From an uncultured Ignavibacteria bacterium (lineage in GTDB: Bacteria; Bacteroidota; Ignavibacteria; SZUA-365): a stretch of 6,646 bases of DNA. The DNA lies in NCBI GenBank assembly GCA_913060595.1, contig CAJXSA010000221.1:1-6646 (forward strand), read 5' to 3'. A program made the translations under genes and the position numbers. A model generated the notes under the pieces. That model worked only from the letters and a program-made list of their open reading frames with translations. It did no database searches and was not told the DNA's origin. Below are positions 1 through 6,117 of the stretch, in pieces (the stretch's first letter is position 1; each line of letters opens with the position of its first letter).

Positions 1-1590
1 CGCATGGGCACGGGCGTCTTTGCCGACAATGAGAACCGCGTGATGCGCAACCTCGAGAACGGAAAAACCTACCCGGAGAGCATGACGAATGAAGCGCATC
101 ATGACGGGCAGATACTGTCCGGCGCGTTCTGGGATCTGCGGAAAGCGACGTCGCTGGAACTCGTCCGGCATCTGTCGCATTTCGCGAAGTACGGCCTGCC
201 AGACGACCCGAACGACGGGGTGGCTTTTTCCGAATGGTTCCTCGAAACGCTCATCGCGGACGACGATGACGGCGATCTCAGCAACGGGACGCCGCATGCG
301 AAGGAAATTGCAGAGGCCTTCGGACGGCATCATATCGGATCCGGACTGTTCATGAAAGACCGTTTCCGTCATCTGCCCCATGAAAACACTGCAGACACAC
401 TGGAGCCGTATGCGCTGGAATTTGTCCTGCAGACAATCGGCATCGCGGGTGGCGGCGCAACGGATCTGCATGTGCGTTATCGGCTCGACGGCAGCAAGAC
501 CGAACACCGGATCGAAGTGCAGTCCGACGGTCAGGGGGAATACCTGGCCATGATTCCAGCACAGCCGCGCGGTACCATCGTCTCGTATTATTTCGTCGCG
601 ACCGACGAGCTCAGCGGAAGGGAAGTGCGCTTCACGCCCGGTATGCATGACGATGCGGTCTGGCAGTTCCTCGTCGGCTTCGATCTCTTCTTCGTCGATG
701 CCTGTGAAAATGACCGGGGCTGGACCGTGGGCAGCGACGACGACAGCGCAACGCGCAATACCTGGGAACGGGGAGAGCCCGATATGATACGGCTGGGATC
801 CGGTGAGTACACGTACCTGATACAGCCGGGAGAGGATCACTCGGATTTCGGGTCGCAGTGCTATGCGACGGGACTGCGGGGTGGATCGTACGACTTCGTC
901 CAGCACATTCCCAACGGGCGATGCACGCTGACGTCACCGGTGCTTGACATGCGTGACATCCGCAATCCCGTGCTCGATCTCTGGTATCATTTCCACCGGC
1001 TGATCAATCCGCGTGCGGAAAACCCCGTCATGCCCCTGTTCACAATCGCGATCAGCAGCGACGGGGGAGGCAGTTGGACAACCGCCTTCGTCGGGAAGGA
1101 AAGCACCAGCGGCTTTACCCGCATCCGGCTTCGCATCGAGGATTACGTCGAACGGTCGGATGCCGTGCAGTTTCGCTGCATCCTCGACACCCCGCCGTAC
1201 GAGAACGAGTGGGATCCGCCGGCGATGAGCAACGCCCTCATCGATGATATCACGATATACGCTGTGACAGATGGAAGTCCGACACCCGTGGATCCCCCGG
1301 GCCATGTGCCGACAACGGCCATGCTGTGTGACGCGTACCCGAACCCCACGCGGGGTGCCGCAAGCATCTCCTTTGCGGTCGATGCCCCGCAGCAGCTGCG
1401 GCTGCAGATTACCGACGCGCTCGGTCGTCATGTGGCGACGCTGGCGGAAGGATTCCAGTCGCAGGGAATGCATACCGTACGGTGGAACGGGCTCGGCGCG
1501 GACGGTCGTCCCGTCCCCGCAGGAAACTATTACATCCATCTCACAACCTCATCCCGCGAGGTAATGACGCGACGCATCGTCGTGCGCTGA
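1..1590 (+). CDS. Secreted metallopeptidase-like protein with C-terminal T9SS type A sorting domain (5' end outside window)
   Basis: The frame is open from the first base, so the N-terminus, signal peptide and any HExxH zinc site lie upstream. Numbering from the ATG at 4, residues 1-115 look like the end of a thermolysin-like (M36/fungalysin-type) catalytic domain: 'RNLENG..YPESM', then 'HHDGQILSGAFWDLRK' (residues 32-47), an acidic 'DDDDGDLSNGTPH' (86-98) and 'AFGRHHIG', the usual order after the zinc site in bacterial relatives. Residues about 130-222 form a beta-rich module ('VRYRLDG', 'IPAQPRGTIVSYYFVATDE') typical of Ig-like domains behind such peptidases. Residues about 228-420 resemble a jellyroll/MAM-like module ('GWTVGSDDDSATRNTWERG', 'LTSPVLDMRDIRNPVLDLWY', 'ISSDGGGSW'). 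Residues 445-528 are a Por-type sorting domain ('YPNPTRGA', 'DALGRHVATLAEG', 'VPAGNYYI'), implying outer-membrane export by T9SS. Peptidase activity is inferred because the catalytic residues are not visible. The sorting domain is the surest part. Confidence 0.85.
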   Translation, partial: RMGTGVFADNENRVMRNLENGKTYPESMTNEAHHDGQILSGAFWDLRKATSLELVRHLSHFAKYGLPDDPNDGVAFSEWFLETLIADDDDGDLSNGTPHAKEIAEAFGRHHIGSGLFMKDRFRHLPHENTADTLEPYALEFVLQTIGIAGGGATDLHVRYRLDGSKTEHRIEVQSDGQGEYLAMIPAQPRGTIVSYYFVATDELSGREVRFTPGMHDDAVWQFLVGFDLFFVDACENDRGWTVGSDDDSATRNTWERGEPDMIRLGSGEYTYLIQPGEDHSDFGSQCYATGLRGGSYDFVQHIPNGRCTLTSPVLDMRDIRNPVLDLWYHFHRLINPRAENPVMPLFTIAISSDGGGSWTTAFVGKESTSGFTRIRLRIEDYVERSDAVQFRCILDTPPYENEWDPPAMSNALIDDITIYAVTDGSPTPVDPPGHVPTTAMLCDAYPNPTRGAASISFAVDAPQQLRLQITDALGRHVATLAEGFQSQGMHTVRWNGLGADGRPVPAGNYYIHLTTSSREVMTRRIVVR

Positions 1591-1622
1591 GCCGCGCTCT
1601 CCTCTCTCCGCCGTACACGACG

Positions 1623-1662
1623 ACGGGTCCTTCCGCACTGCGCGGAAGGACCCGTTTGATTT
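1623..1662 (+). terminator. Rho-independent terminator
   Basis: A perfect 14-bp inverted repeat (ACGGGTCCTTCCGC at 1623-1636, GCGGAAGGACCCGT at 1642-1655) with a 5-base ACTGC loop is followed on the + strand by TTGATTT. It lies 33 bases past the stop of the metallopeptidase-like gene and faces the convergent YbjQ-family gene. On the minus strand no T-run follows the stem, so it should act mainly on rightward transcription, although the hairpin could also slow leftward readthrough. Confidence 0.85.
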
Positions 1663-1680
1663 CGGACCGCCGTATGAATA

Positions 1681-2001
1681 TCAGCGAACGCTGACCGCGG
1701 TGCCGCTGGCAGTGACCATGAGCATGCCGCCGCTGGCGCCGAGGTTTTCATAATCGAGATCCACGCCCACGATTGCGTTTGCGCCCATGGATGCGGCACG
1801 CTCTTCCATCTCCTTCAGTGCGATGTCCTTCGCGTTGCGCAGTTCGTTCTCATAGGTCGCCGAGCGACCGCCCACGATATCGCGAATTCCCGCGAAAAGA
1901 TCCTTGAATATGTTCGCGCCCAGGATGGCTTCGCCGGTGACGATGCCCTTGTACTCCTGTATGGTCTTGCCTTCGATGCCGGGGGTGGTGGTGATGATCA
2001 T
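1681..2001 (-). CDS. ybjQ: YbjQ family protein (UPF0145, putative heavy-metal-binding domain)
   Basis: This 106-residue cytoplasmic protein matches the E. coli YbjQ family along its whole length: 'MIITTTPGIEGKTI' at the N-terminus, then 'GIVTGEAILGANIFKDLFAGIRD', 'IVGGRSATYENELRNAKDIA', 'GANAIVGVDLDYE' and a C-terminal 'MLMVTASGTAV'. The family (about 100-110 residues) is annotated as a putative heavy-metal-binding domain and forms compact oligomers, but its biochemical role is not established. I chose the second of two adjacent ATGs (1999-2001) because it gives the family's normal N-terminus and has GGAG five bases upstream. The frame extends upstream to a TTG at 2038-2040, which would add 13 unconserved residues. 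It converges on the terminator at 1623-1662. No clear promoter was found in the 74-base gap to the preceding gene, so it may be the last gene of the leftward cluster. Confidence 0.93.
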   Translation of the reverse strand: MIITTTPGIEGKTIQEYKGIVTGEAILGANIFKDLFAGIRDIVGGRSATYENELRNAKDIALKEMEERAASMGANAIVGVDLDYENLGASGGMLMVTASGTAVSVR

Positions 2002-2075
2002 CATTGCTCCGTTTGAGGTGAATACGTTTTTACTGGACAATCAGTTCATGGAAAAACAGGATGAGCGACGGTCGT

Positions 2076-2399
2076 TCACTGCCAGAGCGCATACAGATAG
2101 TAGACACCGTACATCATCGCGGAGGTGATCAGTGTGGTCAGCGCCGTGCCGATGAGTACGCGTCGCAGGCTCTCTTCGATGATATGGTATGCAAGGGTGT
2201 GAAAGAACACCAGGTTGGCGATGGCGGACAGGAAGTAAATCTCGCTCGCGCTGAAATACCTGCCGCCGAGTGTGAACGGGAACATGCGGGAAAGCAGCAA
2301 TACGGTCAGCGCGGTGACGACGATGATGACCAGTGCCTGCAGCAGATATTTCACCTGCAGGGACATCGGGGAACGCTGATTGTCGTGCTGTGCTGTCAT
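2076..2399 (-). CDS. Small three-helix membrane protein, function unknown
   Basis: This 107-residue hydrophobic protein is not one I recognise. Three membrane helices are apparent: about residues 19-38 ('LLQALVIIVVTALTVLLLS'), 54-73 ('IYFLSAIANLVFFHTLAYHI') and 81-104 ('VLIGTALTTLITSAMMYGVYY'). A polar N-terminal tail of about 17 residues precedes them, a short loop ('GGRYFSASE') joins helices 1 and 2, and an amphipathic 'IEESLRR' joins helices 2 and 3. There is no signal peptide and no catalytic motif. The ATG at 2397-2399 has GAGGAG just upstream. A second in-frame ATG at residue 12 is possible. The start is 13 bases downstream of the propeller gene's stop on the same strand, so the two are very likely co-transcribed and perhaps translationally coupled. 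An integral membrane location is well supported; any role is not. Confidence 0.85.
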   Translation of the reverse strand: MTAQHDNQRSPMSLQVKYLLQALVIIVVTALTVLLLSRMFPFTLGGRYFSASEIYFLSAIANLVFFHTLAYHIIEESLRRVLIGTALTTLITSAMMYGVYYLYALWQ

Positions 2400-2412
2400 G
2401 TCTCCTCGAGCG

Positions 2413-3924
2413 CTATTTCACGAGAGAAATTGTCTGCTGCATCCGCGCGCCGCCGGACTGCGCCACTGCGACGTATATGCCTGCCGGCAGCGCACTGGCA
2501 TCCCAGCGAAGGACATGTGTCCCCGCATCGGCCGCACCGTCGAAAAGCGTTGCCACGACGCGTCCCTGCAAATCATGAATGCGGACGCACGCGTATCCGG
2601 TTGTACCGATGCCGACACGCAGCATGCCGCCGCCCGGTCGCATCGGCTGCGGGAATGCATCGAGCGTAAGTCGTGACACCGTGGCGGATGAAGCGACCTC
2701 CACGACGGGAGAGTATTCCACGCTGCCGTCAGTGTCCACCTGCCGGAGGCGATAGGAGAGCGCCATGCCGGTTTGAGCGTCGCTGTCCTTCCAGGAATAG
2801 CGCCTCTCCGCCGTGCTGTTTCCCGCCCCGGCGACGAAGCCAAGCGTCTGCCAGGTGCCGTTGCCGCGCCGCTGCACTTCGAAGCCGAAATTGCCCGTTT
2901 CCGTGGCGGTGACCCAGCGGAGCAGTACGGCGCCGTCCGCGCCGCGGGCGGCTGAGAAGGACTGCAATTCGACGGGCACACCGCCGTTGGTGGTGCGCAG
3001 CACCAGTCCGCCGTTGCCTACGGCCATGCCATTGTTCGCGTCGACAAAGAACACCGAGTGCAGCTCGGTGAGCACACCGCTGTGCTGCGTCGCCCAGGTC
3101 ACGCCGCCGTCAGTGGTGCGGATGATGGTGCCGCGTTCCCCCACGGCCGTGCCGTTGCTGCCATCGGAGAAGGAGAGCCGGTGCAGGTCGAAGGTGGTGG
3201 GGGAGGTGACGGACGACCAGGTGAGCCCACCGTCCGTTGTATTCATGATGAGTCCCCCCGCGCCGACGGCCCAGCCGTCGTTCAGTGAGGTGAAGAACAC
3301 ATGGTTGAGATCCGCACTCACGCCGGAAGTGATGCTCGTCCACGCCGCACCGCCATTGGTGGTGCGCAGGATTTTACCGCTGTTGCCCACGATGATGCCG
3401 TTGAGCAGGTCGCGGAAAAATACGCCGTTGAGCCGGTCGTTGGTCGGCGCGAACTTCAGGCCGTAATTGGCTCCGGCGTTGTAGCTGAACAATATGACGC
3501 CGTTGTCGCCCACGATGGTGATGGTCGTTCCGTTGGTCGGATCATGCACGAAGATGTCGTTGAGATCTTCCGTCGTGCCGCTGGTATGGGTGTTCCACGT
3601 CACACCCACGTTGCTCGAAGAGCGGATGATGCCGTTGTCGCCCACGACGGTGATGACCGGCAGGACCAGGCCGCTGACGAACACCTTGTTGAGGTTTTCC
3701 GTCGTGCTGGCGTTCGCGGTGCTCCACGTCGTGCCGCCGTTGGTTGTGCCGAGCACCAGGCCGTCGTCGCCGCAGGCAATGGTCATCGACGCGGAAGCGG
3801 AGAACACGCCGCGCAGCGTCTTGTTCGTGCCGCTGGTGAGCTGTGTCCACTGCGCGCCGGCGTGCGCGGGCAGGAGCATGGCAAAGGCAAGCAGGGCGCA
3901 GGCCCGCAGTATCGAAACTCTCAT
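2413..3924 (-). CDS. Secreted YCF48/HCF136-type beta-propeller protein with T9SS type A sorting domain
   Basis: This 503-residue exported protein starts with a signal peptide (residues 1-24, hydrophobic 'ALLAFAMLL', likely cleavage after 'AHAGA' before QW). Residues 25-315 hold seven repeats of about 42 residues built on 'LxxVFF.....G.AVG..G.I..TTNGG.TW', the YCF48/BNR-like unit of HCF136-type propellers. Residues 316-412 form an FN3-like linker ('VPVELQSFSAARGADGAVLL', 'NFGFEVQRR', 'YSWKDSDAQTGMALSYRLRQ'). Residues 418-503 are a type A sorting domain ('DLQGRVVATLFDGAADAGTH', 'LPAGIYVA'), though its first motif reads 'FPQP' instead of the usual YPNP. The ATG at 3922-3924 has GAGGAG four bases upstream. 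It is the first gene of the leftward cluster, with a TAnnTTTG promoter in front. Homologues are mostly cell-surface or secreted proteins of unknown binding role. The photosystem II function of plant HCF136 should not be transferred. Confidence 0.93.
   Translation of the reverse strand: MRVSILRACALLAFAMLLPAHAGAQWTQLTSGTNKTLRGVFSASASMTIACGDDGLVLGTTNGGTTWSTANASTTENLNKVFVSGLVLPVITVVGDNGIIRSSSNVGVTWNTHTSGTTEDLNDIFVHDPTNGTTITIVGDNGVILFSYNAGANYGLKFAPTNDRLNGVFFRDLLNGIIVGNSGKILRTTNGGAAWTSITSGVSADLNHVFFTSLNDGWAVGAGGLIMNTTDGGLTWSSVTSPTTFDLHRLSFSDGSNGTAVGERGTIIRTTDGGVTWATQHSGVLTELHSVFFVDANNGMAVGNGGLVLRTTNGGVPVELQSFSAARGADGAVLLRWVTATETGNFGFEVQRRGNGTWQTLGFVAGAGNSTAERRYSWKDSDAQTGMALSYRLRQVDTDGSVEYSPVVEVASSATVSRLTLDAFPQPMRPGGGMLRVGIGTTGYACVRIHDLQGRVVATLFDGAADAGTHVLRWDASALPAGIYVAVAQSGGARMQQTISLVK
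2980..3852 (-). repeat. Seven tandem YCF48-type repeats (protein-level, about 42 residues each)
   Basis: Within the propeller gene, seven units start near residues 36, 77, 120, 163, 205, 246 and 287. Each has a turn such as GDDGLVLGTTNGGTTW, GDNGIIRSSSNVGVTW, GNSGKILRTTNGGAAW or GERGTIIRTTDGGVTW. Unit 3 is the most degenerate (GDNGVILFSYNAGANY). The last unit lacks the final 'TW' strand, and a matching 'QWTQLTSGTNK' stands alone at the mature N-terminus. This suggests a closed seven-bladed ring. Confidence 0.8.
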
Positions 3925-3973
3925 GGGACTCCTCTATCAGACGTATGAATAACCCGTGCGGGGGTGAACAGGG

Positions 3974-4006
3974 CAAATATACTTCCCCGCGGGGAGAGAG
4001 TCCAAT
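3974..4006 (-). promoter_or_regulatory. Bacteroidetes-type promoter of the propeller gene
   Basis: Read leftward, TATATTTG (3974-3981) is an exact match to the TAnnTTTG -7 element of Bacteroidetes primary sigma promoters. ATTG (4003-4006) stands upstream as the -33 element (consensus TTTG) with a 21-base spacer, slightly longer than the usual 19-20. Transcription would begin near 3967, giving an untranslated leader of about 43 bases before the ATG at 3924. Assignment is from motif match and position only. Confidence 0.65.
3984..3995. promoter_or_regulatory. Perfect 12-bp palindrome in promoter spacer (possible operator)
   Basis: TCCCCGCGGGGA is its own reverse complement and sits between the -33 and -7 elements of the leftward promoter, a position where a bound dimeric repressor would block polymerase. 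No second copy was noticed in the window. In GC-rich DNA such a palindrome can occur by chance, so the operator role is only a suggestion. Confidence 0.3.
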
Positions 4007-4029
4007 ATTCGTACACCGCGCGCAGGAGC

Positions 4030-4061
4030 ATTGAACACGGCAGCGGCAATGAGTATCTTTC
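4030..4061 (+). promoter_or_regulatory. Candidate promoter of the rightward secreted-protein/amrS genes
   Basis: ATTG (4030-4033) and TATCTTTC (4054-4061) are separated by 20 bases and match the TTTG/TAnnTTTG pattern except for one position in each element. Transcription would start near 4068, leaving a leader of about 24 bases before the ATG at 4092. It is weaker than the leftward promoter in the same intergenic region. Confidence 0.4.
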
Positions 4062-4091
4062 ATTCTTTCCAACCCATCACACGGAGTGCAT

Positions 4092-4949
4092 ATGAAACGG
4101 CTTTTCCTTCTCGTTCCCGTCCTGCTTTTCCTCTCCTCCTTCTGCGCGGCGCAGACTGTCACGTTCACAACGGAAGATTATCCCGAGGGACTGACACGCC
4201 ACATGAAAGAGAACATGCAGCTCGATGTGCTGATGACCGTGGGAGGACAGGGACAGACGGAGACCATGCCCATGGACAAGGAAAGCCGCAAGCAGTATGC
4301 GTTGACCATTCTCGAAAGCGCGGACGGTGTCATGCAGAAAGCCGCGGTGGAGCTCACCGAGGCCTATGAGAGCGAGACGCGGCCCATGCGCCAGCCGACG
4401 GAAACCGACCTCGACGTCGAAGGCAAGGTGTTCATTCTCGAACGCGGTGCGGAAGGGGACGGCGGCAAGGTGCAGTGGGACGTGACACTCGAAAGCGGCG
4501 ATGCCGTCACCGCCGAAGAGCGCACGTACATTGAGACCCAAATCGTGGGCAAGCGTGAGCGCGGCCTTCGACGCCTGCTCGACGGAAAAACCATGTCCGT
4601 CGGTGACACACTGCATCTCGACGAGAGCGCGCTGGATCTCATGGGCAGCGCGGCGCTTCCGGGCGATCTCGAAATCCAAAACGCGAGCATCGTGCTCACC
4701 GGTGTGGGAGAAAAAGACATGGGAGAGACGGCGATGTTCGATATTGTCATTGTCTTCGTGGCGAACTCCGGCTTCATGGACATGACCATGAATCTCGCCG
4801 GCACCGCGGAAGTGTACACCGCGTCGCTCTGGCCGCTGTCCCTGAAGCTGAAGGGCGACCTGGATGGAAAGGGCAATCACGCGGGCATGAATATCGTCGG
4901 CGACGGTTTGTTCGACGCCGGTTTCGCGGCGACCTACGAAATGGACTGA
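4092..4949 (+). CDS. Predicted exported protein of unknown function
   Basis: I do not recognise this 285-residue protein. It begins with a clear signal peptide (MKR, then hydrophobic 'LFLLVPVLLFLSSF', likely cleaved near 'CAA-Q' at residues 20-21). The Cys at 18 is not in a good lipobox, so a lipoprotein is less likely. The mature part is acidic and rich in alternating beta-strand segments: 'MQLDVLMTVGG' (42-52), 'QYALTILES' (68-76), 'GKVQWDVTLES' (125-135), a 'RLLDGKTMSVGDTLHLDES' turn (161-179), 'IVLTGVGEKDMGETAMFDIV' (200-219) and two closing stretches near 233-243 and 250-270. There is no catalytic motif and no sorting domain. A periplasmic or envelope-associated beta-rich fold is the likeliest reading. 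ATG 4092 is preferred over the GTG at 4086 because GGAG lies five bases upstream and the signal peptide then starts normally. amrS follows 37 bases downstream, so co-transcription is likely. Confidence 0.85.
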   Translation: MKRLFLLVPVLLFLSSFCAAQTVTFTTEDYPEGLTRHMKENMQLDVLMTVGGQGQTETMPMDKESRKQYALTILESADGVMQKAAVELTEAYESETRPMRQPTETDLDVEGKVFILERGAEGDGGKVQWDVTLESGDAVTAEERTYIETQIVGKRERGLRRLLDGKTMSVGDTLHLDESALDLMGSAALPGDLEIQNASIVLTGVGEKDMGETAMFDIVIVFVANSGFMDMTMNLAGTAEVYTASLWPLSLKLKGDLDGKGNHAGMNIVGDGLFDAGFAATYEMD

Positions 4950-4986
4950 CGAAGCACGGGCCGGGAGGGATGCGGAAGGAGCGGAT

Positions 4987-6048
4987 ATGACCGACACGGT
5001 CCCGACACGGTACTGGCATGTGCGCGACGACGGACGCGTGCAGTGCGACCTCTGTCCCCGTGCCTGCGCTATGGACGAAGGGCAGCGGGGACTGTGCTAC
5101 GTGCGCAAAAACGAACACGGCGCTGTGGTGCTCACGACATACGGACGCTCCAGCGGCTTCTGCGTGGATCCGATCGAGAAAAAACCGCTCAGCCATTTTT
5201 ATCCCGGCAGCGCGGTGCTGTCCTTCGGCACCGCGGGCTGCAATCTCACCTGCCGCTTCTGCCAGAACTGGGACATCAGCCGCTCGCGTCAGATGTCGCG
5301 CCTGGCAGACCGCGCCGCACCCGCGGACATCGCCGCCATGGCCCGGCGCGAAGGCTGCCGCAGCGTGGCCTACACCTATAACGATCCCGTCATTTTTCAT
5401 GAGTACGCCATCGACACCGCCGTGGCCTGTGCGGAGGAAGGCATTCTTTCGGTCGCCGTCACGGCCGGCTACGTCTGCGACTCCCCGCGCCGCGAATTCT
5501 ATCGCCACATGCACGCGGCCAACGTGGACCTGAAGGGATTTTCCGACGCGTTCTACCACCGCCTCTGCTCCGCCCGCCTCGATCCCGTGCTCGACACCCT
5601 GCGCTACATCGCGCGGGAAACCGGCGTCTGGCTGGAAATCACCACGCTGCTCATTCCCGGTGAAAACGACTCCGACGCCGAACTCGACGCGATGACGCAA
5701 TGGATTGCGGAGGAAGTCGGCGCGGATGTGCCCCTGCATTTCACGGCATTTCACCCGGACTGGAAAATGCGCGACACGGGCGCAACGCCCGTGGCCACGC
5801 TGCAGCGAGCCCGGCAGCACGGTCTGCGCAACGGACTGCGTTACGTGTACACCGGCAACGTGCATGACCCCGAAGGCGGCAGCACCCGCTGCCACCACTG
5901 CGGCGCATTGCTCATCGGACGCGACCGCTACACGCTCTCACACTGGGGACTCGACGCGGCGGGACGCTGCGCCCGCTGCGGCACCGCCTGCGCGGGACGC
6001 TTCGACGCGCAGCCCGAAAGCCGGGGCGCACGGCGCCGGCCGCTGTAG
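4987..6048 (+). CDS. amrS: AmmeMemoRadiSam system radical SAM enzyme
   Basis: This 353-residue cytosolic iron-sulfur protein is close to the family's usual length. The N-terminus has the family's cysteine-rich lead 'CDLCPRAC......G.CYVR' (C20, C23, C27, C37) and later 'PIEKKPLSHFYPGS' (62-75). The radical SAM cluster motif CxxxCxxC is C85, C89, C92 in 'GCNLTCRFCQNW'. Barrel motifs include 'AYTYNDPVIFHEY' (128-140), 'VTAGYV' (158-163), 'NVDLKGF' (179-185) and 'LLIPGENDS' (221-229), then 'HFTAFHPDWKM' (251-261). A C-terminal zinc-ribbon-like pair follows (C302/C305 and C328/C331, with C335), ending 'AGRF' plus an Arg-rich tail of about 15 residues. The family is predicted to generate a 5'-deoxyadenosyl radical from SAM and normally partners AmrA (AMMECR1-like) and AmrB (Memo-like), neither of which is in this window. 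It resembles pyruvate formate-lyase activases, but the four N-terminal cysteines and C-terminal CxxC pairs favour AmrS. GGAAGGAG five bases before the ATG fixes the start. Confidence 0.93.
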   Translation: MTDTVPTRYWHVRDDGRVQCDLCPRACAMDEGQRGLCYVRKNEHGAVVLTTYGRSSGFCVDPIEKKPLSHFYPGSAVLSFGTAGCNLTCRFCQNWDISRSRQMSRLADRAAPADIAAMARREGCRSVAYTYNDPVIFHEYAIDTAVACAEEGILSVAVTAGYVCDSPRREFYRHMHAANVDLKGFSDAFYHRLCSARLDPVLDTLRYIARETGVWLEITTLLIPGENDSDAELDAMTQWIAEEVGADVPLHFTAFHPDWKMRDTGATPVATLQRARQHGLRNGLRYVYTGNVHDPEGGSTRCHHCGALLIGRDRYTLSHWGLDAAGRCARCGTACAGRFDAQPESRGARRRPL

Positions 6049-6062
6049 CTCCCCCGTTTTTT
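6022..6062 (+). terminator. Weak terminator-like structure at the end of amrS
   Basis: CGGGG (6022-6026) can pair with CCCCG (6052-6056), enclosing an inner self-complementary CGGCGCCG (6031-6038), and six T follow directly (6057-6062). The outer stem is only five base pairs and overlaps the end of the coding region, so it may terminate only partly. The following symporter gene is on the same strand. Confidence 0.3.
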
Positions 6063-6087
6063 CCCGTACTGGATTCTCCTATCTTCA
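6057..6087 (+). promoter_or_regulatory. Weak candidate promoter for the symporter gene
   Basis: TTTT (6057-6060), a 19-base spacer and TATCTTCA (6080-6087) give a partial match to TTTG/TAnnTTTG with correct spacing. The last two bases of the -7 element and one of the -33 element differ from consensus. The T-run could equally be the tail of a terminator for amrS. Confidence 0.25.
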
Positions 6088-6117
6088 TTGTGAACAACAC
6101 CACTGACGCGGAACCGC

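Noticed and set aside
2002..2040. TTG start at 2038-2040 adding 13 residues to the YbjQ-family protein
   Set aside because: The added residues are not part of the family's N-terminus, and a GGAG site is placed for the ATG at 1999-2001.
2002..2075. Possible promoter or terminator between the membrane-protein and YbjQ genes
   Set aside because: A short T-run and a weak CGACCGTCG self-complementarity are present, but there is no convincing stem-loop and no TAnnTTTG element.
2061..2669. Plus-strand open frame of 202 codons spanning the small membrane protein and the end of the propeller gene
   Set aside because: It crosses the junction of two well-supported minus-strand genes and has no coherent protein features.
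2980..3852. CRISPR-like or DNA-level tandem repeat in the propeller gene
   Set aside because: The periodicity of about 125 bases is a protein-repeat effect. The DNA units are diverged and there are no identical direct repeats with unique spacers.
3301..3948. Plus-strand open frames of 215 codons and fewer across the propeller gene
   Set aside because: They run antisense to a protein with a signal peptide, seven conserved repeats and a sorting domain. Their periodic look merely mirrors those repeats.
4077..4997. Open frame of 306 codons on the minus strand, opposite the exported-protein gene
   Set aside because: It is the antisense shadow of a gene with a signal peptide and a good ribosome site. 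GC-rich coding DNA often leaves the opposite strand open. The translation is His/Arg-rich without domain features.
4774..5898. Open frame of 374 codons on the minus strand opposite amrS
   Set aside because: It overlaps a gene with unmistakable radical SAM motifs. Its translation shows no recognisable domain and its composition looks like an antisense artefact.
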